Assembly (NCBI RefSeq): GCF_927798095.1
Contig: NZ_CAKMMF010000004.1
Span: 186,001-250,000 of the forward strand
Source: Paenibacillus plantiphilus
Lineage (GTDB): Bacteria; Bacillota; Bacilli; Paenibacillales; Paenibacillaceae
Reading direction: 5' to 3'
DNA length: 64,000 bases
Notes under the pieces: model-generated
Seen by the model: the letters and a program-made list of their open reading frames with translations, nothing else
Told to the model about the DNA's origin: nothing
Databases searched by the model: none
Shown: one piece after another, positions 57,935 through 64,000 of the stretch
Layout of the letters: each line of letters opens with the position of its first letter
How positions within the stretch are numbered: position 1 is the first letter of the stretch
Position numbers and translations under genes: made by a program

Positions 57935-57985
57935 GAGGTTGTCCCATTACAGCAGCGGTCTGCTTTTGGGACAACCTCATTTTGT
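57935..57985 (+). terminator. Rho-independent terminator after the SRPBCC gene
   Basis: Perfect 12-bp arms (GAGGTTGTCCCA / TGGGACAACCTC) followed on the plus strand by ATTTTGTT. It lies in the convergent gap between this gene and yraN and may stop transcription from both sides. Confidence 0.82.
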
Positions 57986-58019
57986 TGGTGCAGGAGCGAG
58001 CGCCTGGGTTATTTTCAGA

Positions 58020-58409
58020 CTAGAACGCCCCTTCGATATGATTTATAGCTATGATCTGATCACTGCTCCGCTCGATTGTCACTGCCATCACATCGAATCG
58101 AATCGCGGCGGCTTGGCTCAATTTGTTGGCCAGCATGTAAACCTGCGATGTCGCTATTACCTGATGCTGCTTGCGCAAGTCAACTGATTCAGCAGCCGTT
58201 CCAAAACGGCCGCCCTCCGTTCGGGTTCTAACTTCGATAAAAACAACAATCCCGTTATAACTTGCTACAATATCAAGCTCTCCGGATCGGCAGCGCCAAT
58301 TGCGGTCCGATATGTGATAACCCAGCGATATTAGACGCTCAACCGCCGCATCCTCGCCTCTCCTGCCAAGCAGCCGCCTTCGATCCGTTCTCTCACTGCC
58401 GGTGTTCAC
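58020..58409 (-). CDS. YraN (UPF0102) family putative endonuclease
   Basis: The 129-residue protein has the family layout LGRRGEDAAVERLISLGYHISDRNWRCRSGELDIVASYNGIVVFIEVRTR, a PD-(D/E)xK-like core with the E and R/K residues. It is commonly linked to rnhB, comM and dprA in Firmicutes. It overlaps the FlhB-like gene by four bases (ATGA). Its biological role is not established. Confidence 0.9.
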   Translation of the reverse strand: MNTGSERTDRRRLLGRRGEDAAVERLISLGYHISDRNWRCRSGELDIVASYNGIVVFIEVRTRTEGGRFGTAAESVDLRKQHQVIATSQVYMLANKLSQAAAIRFDVMAVTIERSSDQIIAINHIEGAF

Positions 58410-58732
58410 TTTTTCAAGCCTCCCGCTCGCTGATCGGACCGATAAACGAAAGACAGTATTTCTGCGACGAGCGTGTACAGCTCTGATGGAATTTCTTGAT
58501 CGATGTCAAGCTTGGACAGCACTTCAACTAATGAAGCGTCCTGCTGGATCGGCACTCCGTTCTCCGCTGCCTTATCCATTATAGCCTCGGCTATTTTCCC
58601 CCGTCCTTTTGCAACTACTACAGGGGCTACCCGATCGCCCGGCTCGTATTTGAGGGCCACAGCTTTCTTCAGCGGCGACAGCTTTCGTTCGTTGGCCTGG
58701 TTCTGTGACTGCTCGTGCCTGTTATCGCTCAT
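58406..58732 (-). CDS. FlhB-like cytoplasmic-domain protein (YlqH-like), NPTH motif absent
   Basis: The 108-residue protein aligns to the C-terminal cytoplasmic domain of FlhB (ALKYEPGDRVAPVVVAKGRGKIAEAIMDKAAENGVPI against the FlhB ALKYDSSNMEAPTVIAKG region). It starts right after where NPTH would be; that stretch is KKAV here. It has no membrane part. It overlaps the FliK-like gene by the ATGA stop/start. In B. subtilis the equivalent is YlqH, of unclear function. Confidence 0.88.
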   Translation of the reverse strand: MSDNRHEQSQNQANERKLSPLKKAVALKYEPGDRVAPVVVAKGRGKIAEAIMDKAAENGVPIQQDASLVEVLSKLDIDQEIPSELYTLVAEILSFVYRSDQRAGGLKK

Positions 58733-60438
58733 GCGCGGAAATCCACTCCTTTGTAAGGCTTGGAGGACCATTCCGCCGCAGCTGGGGTTTGCAGTGAGGA
58801 TGATTTTGTTTCAACCGCACCGGATGCATCTGCAGTACGGTCCGGCATTGGCGTCGAACGAAGCGTCAACAGCTGATAACCGGCATTTTGCAGCGCTTCT
58901 GTCACTTCCCCGCGAGAGGATTCAAGCAGCTCGGCAATTGCCGGATGATCGTTCCACAGGTTAAGGCTGACGATTCGGTCAACAATCTGCACATCGACAA
59001 CGGTGTCGCCAAGCGATTTCATGCGAAGATCGAACAGCAGCCTGCAGTTATGCGCATCAAGCTCTCCCTTGCGCCCGCGACGGGTCTGTATATGGACGGA
59101 AGCCGTCTGGCTGCCATCGCTGCCGCGAAGCGGAATGAACATCGTAATATGGGTAAATGGCGAGCCTGTTCTTTCCTGTGACAGCAGCAGCTGCTGCCCA
59201 GTAATTTGTTGAACCAACTGCTGCGCTGTTTCGCGAAGCGCGGGCGGTACATCGTCACCAGAAGCCAATGTCATTAGTACACTTTTGAGCGAGTCGATGG
59301 AGGGCGGCTTCGCCGCTTCCTGTTGAGCAGCATCAGGCACTATCATCTGCGCCGGCGTACCGGCTTGAGCAAGCTGTCCTATGCGATCTCCATGAACAGG
59401 AACGGCTCCCCTGTCTTGTTGGAGAGCGCCGGTTTGCTGCTGATCCCCCGGGCGAGCTGCAGCAGCTTGTTTATCCGCCCCTTGCGGCAGCACCGTGCCG
59501 TCAGGCCGGCCTTCAGGCGCGCTTCCGGCTTGCAGCGCCGGATTGGTTCCCGGCGCTGCAAGCATGCGCTCATGGTCAACGCCAAGCCATTTGATCAGCT
59601 GGTCTAGCCAGCCGGACGGGCTGCTCTGCTGCGCGGACTGGGTTGCGCCAGCGCTTGCGGTAGTACCGGCTTGGTTCTGTGCCGGTACGTTGGGGCTGCT
59701 TGGCGCAGCAGCAGCAGCCTGCGCTGTGCTGGGATTGGCGGCGCCTTTGGCTGCGGCGCCCTGGGCGGCTGCGCCGGTATTGGCTGCGGCAGCGCCGGCA
59801 GCCGCAGCACTGGCGCTGGCCGCGGCCGCAGCGGCTCCGGCGGACGAGCCGCGCCAAGCGGCAAGCCCCTGCTCCAGCGTCTCCAGCAGCGCATGAGCAG
59901 GCGCTCCATAAAGCGCCTGCTGCAGCGCGCCTATCGTTGCGCCGGTCATCGGCAGCCCTCGCTTATGAGCGAGCGAAGCTGCCCCCATCCAGGTCTGTGG
60001 ATCCTCGCCCTGTGGCATCAAGGCGGCGGCTTGCTGGAATTGACGCGCGGTTTCTCGCGTCACAGCAGTCAAGCCATCGCGGCGAAGATCGCGAGCAAGC
60101 TCCAGCGCCCACTTCTGATCCGGCAAGCCAAGCGCTTTCGCAAGATCCTTCAAGCTCTCTTCCGGAAGCACGGCGGATTGCCCGTCAACCGGCTTTAACA
60201 CAAGAGTCCCTGCAGTCGACTGCGGCTGTACTTGCAGCAGAGTCGATTGCCCTGGTTGAAGAGGTGTTTCCAGCTTGGCACGAACCTGAGTGCCATTTAT
60301 TTGTACAAGCGCTTCCTGATTGTCGATCATTTGCACGAACACACCGCGCACAATTTGACCGACCTTCAGCTCAAGCGCCTTGCTGTCAAGCGCTTGAACC
60401 TCTCCGAGCAAGCTGCCCATCAATTGTCCAATATTCAT
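58729..60438 (-). CDS. FliK-like protein (YlqG position) with flagellar hook-length control C-terminal domain
   Basis: The protein is about 569 residues. The N-terminal part (MNIGQLMGSLLGEVQALDSKALELKVGQIVRGVFVQMIDNQEALVQING) resembles an OB-like domain; an Ala/Gln/Gly-rich middle follows (about 220-390). The last 120 residues match the FliK-type hook-length domain (FDLRMKSLGDTVVDVQIVDRIVSLNLWNDHPAIAELLESSRGEVTEALQNAGYQL). The ATG at 60438 has AAGGA upstream; a TTG at 60462 is less likely. It is coupled to the FlhB-like gene, so this may be a second FliK/FlhB-type pair. Role unknown. Confidence 0.85.
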   Translation of the reverse strand: MNIGQLMGSLLGEVQALDSKALELKVGQIVRGVFVQMIDNQEALVQINGTQVRAKLETPLQPGQSTLLQVQPQSTAGTLVLKPVDGQSAVLPEESLKDLAKALGLPDQKWALELARDLRRDGLTAVTRETARQFQQAAALMPQGEDPQTWMGAASLAHKRGLPMTGATIGALQQALYGAPAHALLETLEQGLAAWRGSSAGAAAAAASASAAAAGAAAANTGAAAQGAAAKGAANPSTAQAAAAAPSSPNVPAQNQAGTTASAGATQSAQQSSPSGWLDQLIKWLGVDHERMLAAPGTNPALQAGSAPEGRPDGTVLPQGADKQAAAARPGDQQQTGALQQDRGAVPVHGDRIGQLAQAGTPAQMIVPDAAQQEAAKPPSIDSLKSVLMTLASGDDVPPALRETAQQLVQQITGQQLLLSQERTGSPFTHITMFIPLRGSDGSQTASVHIQTRRGRKGELDAHNCRLLFDLRMKSLGDTVVDVQIVDRIVSLNLWNDHPAIAELLESSRGEVTEALQNAGYQLLTLRSTPMPDRTADASGAVETKSSSLQTPAAAEWSSKPYKGVDFRA

Positions 60439-60591
60439 AAGCAATCGCTTCCTTTCCGTCAAGAGCCTGCACCGTTACAGCGCACGCGGACTGCCCGCGC
60501 TCTCTCAAACTGCCTCTATTCTCATTATCGGCTGTTTCACGGGACTAGTGAACCTGCAAAACGAAGCAATATCAAAAAATAAGTTTTATTT

Positions 60592-60667
60592 ACACTCCAC
60601 TTTTCTCTCTATAGTCGATCTCGCTCTTTACACTCCACTATTCTCTCTATAGTCGATCTCGCTCTTT
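60592..60667. repeat. Two copies of a 38-bp tandem repeat upstream of the FliK-like gene
   Basis: Copies at 60592-60629 and 60630-60667 are nearly identical, with a decayed third copy to about 60705. The unit contains TTTCTCTCTATAG. The 34-bp array near rplS has TTTCTCTACATAG. It lies in the gap between the FliK-like start and rnhB. Confidence 0.9.
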
Positions 60668-60718
60668 ACGCAACACTTTTCTCACAAAGCTCGGCCTGGC
60701 CCTTCACGCTTTCCAGCC

Positions 60719-61330
60719 CTAGAACAGCACCTGCTGCTCTGTGAACAGCTTGCCTAGAAACGATTGACGGTGAATGGGGCTTGGACCGTATTCAAGCAGC
60801 CTCTCCCGATGGAGCTTTGTCGCATATCCCTTATGTATAGCAATACCGTAGGCCGGATATAGAGCATCCCACTCTCCGGTGCATAGACGATCACGCGTTA
60901 CCTTAGCGAGAATGGAGGCGGCAGCAATCGATTGGCTTCTGGCATCGCCTTTAATAATCGCCATCTGTGGGATATCACAATCCACCTTCTCCGCATCTAC
61001 CAGCAAATAATCGGCAGCAATTTGTAGTGACCCCACCGCCTGTTTCATTGCCAGCCTTGCAGCCTGTTTAATATTGATTTGGTCAATCGTCGCAGCGTCT
61101 ACCCGAGCTACAGCCCACGCCAGAGCATCCGCAACAATCTGCTCGTAAAGCAGCTCGCGTTTCTTCTCCGATATTTTCTTGGAATCATCCACGCCATCCA
61201 GCACCAGCCCCTGCGGCAAAATAACAGCAGCAGCGACCACGTCGCCGAACAGACATCCCCGGCCTACCTCATCGATCCCCGCTATTGCACCATATCCTTG
61301 CGCCCATAGCGGCGTCTCAAACTCCAGCAT
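60719..61330 (-). CDS. rnhB: Ribonuclease HII
   Basis: It removes RNA from DNA-RNA hybrids. Asp20 and Glu21 are in GIDEVGRG, and the other acidic residues lie in YLLVDAEKVD and SIAAASILAKVTRDRL. The residues after GRG read CLFGDVVAAAV, where most RNase HII proteins have PLAGPVVAAAV. I chose the ATG at 61330 (GGGAGG seven bases upstream), giving 203 residues. It lies after rbgA. Confidence 0.94.
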   Translation of the reverse strand: MLEFETPLWAQGYGAIAGIDEVGRGCLFGDVVAAAVILPQGLVLDGVDDSKKISEKKRELLYEQIVADALAWAVARVDAATIDQINIKQAARLAMKQAVGSLQIAADYLLVDAEKVDCDIPQMAIIKGDARSQSIAAASILAKVTRDRLCTGEWDALYPAYGIAIHKGYATKLHRERLLEYGPSPIHRQSFLGKLFTEQQVLF

Positions 61331-61392
61331 CCCCATGCCTCCCAATCATATTCCTTCATAGCCCCGCCGTGCCCAATCCTTCTCCATCAATT

Positions 61393-61419
61393 CAAAAAAT
61401 GCCCCCTATTAAAGGGGGC
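61393..61419 (-). terminator. Rho-independent terminator between rbgA and rnhB
   Basis: GCCCCC/GGGGGC arms with a 7-base loop; on the minus strand ATTTTTTG follows. It lies 13 bases past the rbgA stop and may reduce read-through into rnhB. Confidence 0.85.
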
Positions 61420-61431
61420 AGCCATCTCTTC

Positions 61432-62301
61432 CTACCTATCTTCCGGCGCTTCAAGCGAGATCCGGCCAAGCTTACCTGCACGCATTTCGCGTAAAATAAT
61501 ACCGGACGTCTTCTCCAAATCGACGCGACCGCCGCTTACCAGACATCCCCGCTTGCGGCCAATGTCCTCCATGACGCGAATAATTTCATCCGCGTCTTCC
61601 ATATCCTTGGGCGGCTGGTCAATGCCGAATCTTTCAGCAACGGTAGCCCAGTAGCGCTTCACGAGCACCTTAACAGCGAAGAAAGCAATATCCTCCACAT
61701 TCAGCACCTGCTCCCGAATCGCCCCTGTCATCGCCAGCCGATAGCCAACGAGTTGGTCCTCGAACTTCGGCCAAAGAATGCCTGGCGTATCCAGCAGCTC
61801 CAGCTCCGTTCCGGCTTTGATCCACTGCTGGCCCTTCGTAACGCCCGGCCGATCACCGGTTGCCGCAATATTGCGGCCTGCCAGCCGATTGATAAGTGTA
61901 GACTTGCCGACATTCGGAATACCGACGATCAGCCCTCTCACCGCTCTTGGATTAATCCCTTTGGCAATTTGACGCTCGATCATCGCATGCAGAATTGCCC
62001 TCGCACGTACCGGAATCTCATTCACTCGCGTACCTGTAGATGAATCAACCGCCAGACAGGCATGGCCTTCCTCCGCAAAAGCGGCAATCCACTGCTCAGT
62101 CGTGCGGCTATCCGCCAAATCCGATTTATTGAGCACGATAAGACGCGGCTTATCCCGCAGAATCTCGTCAATCATCGGGTTCCGGCTCGAAATTGGAACG
62201 CGTGCATCAAGCAGCTCAATAACGATATCAATCAGCTTAAGCTTGTCTTGAATCTGCCTCCGCGCTCTCGTCATATGACCGGGAAACCACTGGATCGTCA
62301 T
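61432..62301 (-). CDS. rbgA: Ribosome assembly GTPase RbgA (YlqF)
   Basis: RbgA drives late maturation of the 50S subunit. Its GTPase motifs are circularly permuted: NKSD at 58-61 comes before the P-loop GIPNVGKST near residue 127 and the DTPGIL motif. The N-terminal [15 protein letters not shown] is the family signature. The length of 289 is usual. Confidence 0.96.
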   Translation of the reverse strand: MTIQWFPGHMTRARRQIQDKLKLIDIVIELLDARVPISSRNPMIDEILRDKPRLIVLNKSDLADSRTTEQWIAAFAEEGHACLAVDSSTGTRVNEIPVRARAILHAMIERQIAKGINPRAVRGLIVGIPNVGKSTLINRLAGRNIAATGDRPGVTKGQQWIKAGTELELLDTPGILWPKFEDQLVGYRLAMTGAIREQVLNVEDIAFFAVKVLVKRYWATVAERFGIDQPPKDMEDADEIIRVMEDIGRKRGCLVSGGRVDLEKTSGIILREMRAGKLGRISLEAPEDR

Positions 62302-62310
62302 GCTGTCACC

Positions 62311-63006
62311 TCATTCATGTTTAACAAACGAAATATCCTTGAGCGGCCAAAAAACAACATCCGCCCGTCCGACAATTTCTTTCATCGGAATATAGCCGAT
62401 TGCCCGGCTGTCCTGGCTGTTCCGACGGTTATCGCCGAACGCCAGCACCATATCCTCCGGCACGGTATCACTTTGCACCCTGTCATTCGGGAAGTTTGCA
62501 GTCGGTCCTTCATTGTTGAAAATCTCGCCATTTGCCTTGGCCGCTTCAATTGATTCCTTCAAGTAGGGCTCCTCAACCTTGACCCCGTTAATATATAAAT
62601 TATCTCCTTCGTACTTCACTTGATCGCCAGGAACGCCAATAACCCGCTTAATGAAATCCCGGTTCTGATCCGGCACATGGAACACAAGCACTTCTCCGCG
62701 CTTAGGCTCGCGAATATCATATATCAGCTTATTTACAATAAGCCGTTCACCTGTATGAAAATTAGGCTGCATGGATGGACCATCAACGATAAAAGGAGAG
62801 AATAAGAAATATCTGATCACGATGACGAGCAGCGCAGCAATCGCAAGCGCCTTCACCCATTCGACAATTTCATTTTTCGCACGACCGCCAGAGGGAGCAC
62901 CAGCAGCAACCACTTCAGAACGGGCAGCATTTGCTGATTGTCCACCTTCTGAATGTCCCTTTTCCAGCTCTTGAGATTCATCATTTGACCGTTGCTGTTG
63001 ATCCAT
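62311..63006 (-). CDS. lepB: Type I signal peptidase
   Basis: The enzyme cleaves signal peptides. After a hydrophilic N-terminal extension of about 45 residues there is one membrane helix (VKALAIAALLVIVIRYFLF), the catalytic Ser78 (GPSMQPNF) and the lysine base near residue 120 (RDFIKRVIGVPGD). The ATG at 63006 has GAGGGTGA upstream; the longer frame to 63072 has no good site. The length is 231. It sits between rplS and rbgA. Confidence 0.95.
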   Translation of the reverse strand: MDQQQRSNDESQELEKGHSEGGQSANAARSEVVAAGAPSGGRAKNEIVEWVKALAIAALLVIVIRYFLFSPFIVDGPSMQPNFHTGERLIVNKLIYDIREPKRGEVLVFHVPDQNRDFIKRVIGVPGDQVKYEGDNLYINGVKVEEPYLKESIEAAKANGEIFNNEGPTANFPNDRVQSDTVPEDMVLAFGDNRRNSQDSRAIGYIPMKEIVGRADVVFWPLKDISFVKHE

Positions 63007-63090
63007 ATTCTCACCCTCTTCAAAGCAAATATTAAGACTTCTAAAAAAACGAAAAGGGACTTGTTTGTGCAAGCCCCTTCTTGTCGTTCA

Positions 63091-63432
63091 TTAGCGAATT
63101 TCTTTAATTCTCGCAGCTTTACCACGAAGGCTACGCAGGTAGTACAGTTTCGCGCGGCGAACTTTACCACGACGTGCTACTTCGATCTTCTCGATTTTCG
63201 GCGAGTTGAATGGGAACGTTCTTTCCACACCAACACCGTACGAAATTTTACGAACCGTGAACGTTTCGCTAATTCCGCCACCGCGACGTTTAATAACAAC
63301 GCCTTCGAAAAGCTGGATACGCTCGCGAGTGCCCTCGATAACTTTAACGTGAACTTTCAACGTGTCACCTGGACGAAAGTTGGGAAGATCTGTCCGCAAC
63401 TGTTCACGAGCAATCGTTTGTAAAAGATTCAT
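63091..63432 (-). CDS. rplS: 50S ribosomal protein L19
   Basis: The 113-residue protein matches L19 ([46 protein letters not shown] and a C-terminal [20 protein letters not shown]). In B. subtilis trmD, rimM and rpsP lie directly upstream; here a promoter and a repeat array come instead, so at least the immediate upstream 400 bases have no gene. GGAGTG precedes the ATG. Confidence 0.97.
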   Translation of the reverse strand: MNLLQTIAREQLRTDLPNFRPGDTLKVHVKVIEGTRERIQLFEGVVIKRRGGGISETFTVRKISYGVGVERTFPFNSPKIEKIEVARRGKVRRAKLYYLRSLRGKAARIKEIR

Positions 63433-63540
63433 GATTAATTCACTCCTTCCACCACAGACGTTCTTATGTGCTCACCGATTGATTCAACAAACCGGTATCA
63501 TAGCCTCATAGCGGACCGCCCGACTATTCAAATACAACAC
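63433..63540 (-). promoter_or_regulatory. 5' leader of rplS with a hairpin, possible L19 leader
   Basis: About 110 nt separate the predicted start site from the ATG. A hairpin ACCGGTT/AATCGGT (with one wobble) lies near 63474-63496. L19 leader RNAs are known in Bacillales; identity here is not shown. Confidence 0.4.
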
Positions 63541-63545
63541 CAGCA

Positions 63546-63574
63546 ATTTTACCACATCTATATCCATAAAACAA
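63546..63574 (-). promoter_or_regulatory. SigA-type promoter of rplS
   Basis: Minus strand: -35 TTGTTT at 63569-63574, 17-base spacer, extended -10 TGGTAAAAT with TAAAAT at 63546-63551. Predicted start about 110 bases before the ATG. Confidence 0.6.
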
Positions 63575-63616
63575 CAGCCTATTTTCTGCTTGCCCATTTT
63601 TCTGCATGACCTATTT

Positions 63617-63819
63617 ATCAGGTATGTCTTTTTTCTGCATAGCCTGTTTATCAGATCTGTCTATTTCTCTACATAGTCTATTTATCAGATCTGTCTATTT
63701 CTCTACATAGTCTATCTATCAGATCTGTCTATTTCTCTACATAGCCTGTTTATCAGATCTGTCTATTTCTCTACATAGCCTGTTTATCAGATCTGTCTAT
63801 TTCTCTACATAGCCTGTTT
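63617..63819. repeat. 34-bp minisatellite (six copies) upstream of rplS
   Basis: Copies start at 63617 (33 bases, variant), 63650, 63684, 63718, 63752 and 63786, each containing ATCAGATCTG and TTTCTCTACATAG except the first. There are no unique spacers. Decayed partial copies lie just before (63575-63616). The unit is not a multiple of three and no frame is used. From 63820 to 64000 I see no gene or clear signal. Confidence 0.93.
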
Positions 63820-64000
63820 TCCTGCTCCAGTGCAGCATCACATTAGAGCATTCCTCACACCATATCACCATGCAGCCTCACTCAGAGGCATACATCGCAT
63901 TATGCACATCGTTCACAGACGTTCTTCACGCTATGGCACTCTATGGTCAATTGTCCGTGCCACATCTCTGAAGCCCATGCCAGTCTCTAAAGTCTGCAAT

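Noticed and set aside
59671-60440. Overlapping long plus-strand frames (175 and 253 codons)
   Set aside because: They lie opposite the Ala/Gln/Gly-rich part of the FliK-like gene, where GC-rich codons open all frames.
63617-63819. Possible CRISPR array
   Set aside because: Copies are contiguous with no unique spacers, the unit varies, and no cas genes are near. It is a minisatellite.

Overview
The window looks like a chromosomal segment of a Paenibacillus-type endospore-forming firmicute. The signs are a roughly even base composition, strong GGAGG-type ribosome binding sites, Gram-positive PolC, CodY, a split FliY/FliM switch, CheC/CheD, FlbD, an SwrB-like gene after sigD, and a gene order that follows the Bacillus subtilis polC-to-rplS region. 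The genus is inferred; no ribosomal RNA is present. Nearly everything is on the minus strand, so transcription runs from high to low coordinates. The exception is a plus-strand block at about 54.2-58.0 kb.

Reading with transcription (right to left): a 34-bp minisatellite (63.6-63.8 kb) lies upstream of rplS, lepB, rbgA and rnhB. A second array (38-bp unit) precedes a FliK-like gene, an FlhB-like gene (ylqH) and yraN. The plus-strand block carries comM, an old-yellow-enzyme reductase and an SRPBCC protein. Then come sucC-sucD with a terminator, dprA-topA-trmFO-hslV-hslU-codY with a terminator, and the large fla/che operon (about 43.8 to 12.5 kb).

The fla/che operon runs flgB-flgC-fliE-fliF-fliG-fliH-fliI-fliJ-motE-like-fliK-flgD-TIGR02530 gene-flgE-flbD-fliL-fliM-fliY-cheY-fliO-fliP-fliQ-fliR-flhB-flhA-flhF-flhG-cheB-cheA-cheW-cheC-cheD-small membrane gene-sigD-fapA-hypothetical-swrB-like-mltG-like. 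It encodes the basal body, export gate and ATPase, hook, switch, placement GTPases, chemotaxis core and late sigma factor. Most junctions are short gaps or stop/start overlaps.

After an 820-bp non-coding stretch rich in palindromes and tandem repeats comes the translation and envelope cluster rpsB-tsf-pyrH-frr-uppS-cdsA-dxr-rseP-proS-polC; polC runs off the left end.

I see no phage, transposase, CRISPR or defence locus. The least explained content is non-coding: a 113-bp hairpin array and a 113-bp imperfect palindrome between the two big operons, twin palindromes in the flgE leader, a 9-bp microsatellite in the comM leader, and two related minisatellites near rplS. Among genes, the points of interest are a second FliK-like/FlhB-like pair, an HslV with an unusual N-terminus and no neighbouring xerC, an MltG-like protein without a catalytic domain, and a short eukaryote/archaeal-type ProRS. 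I did not find a clearly new multi-gene system.
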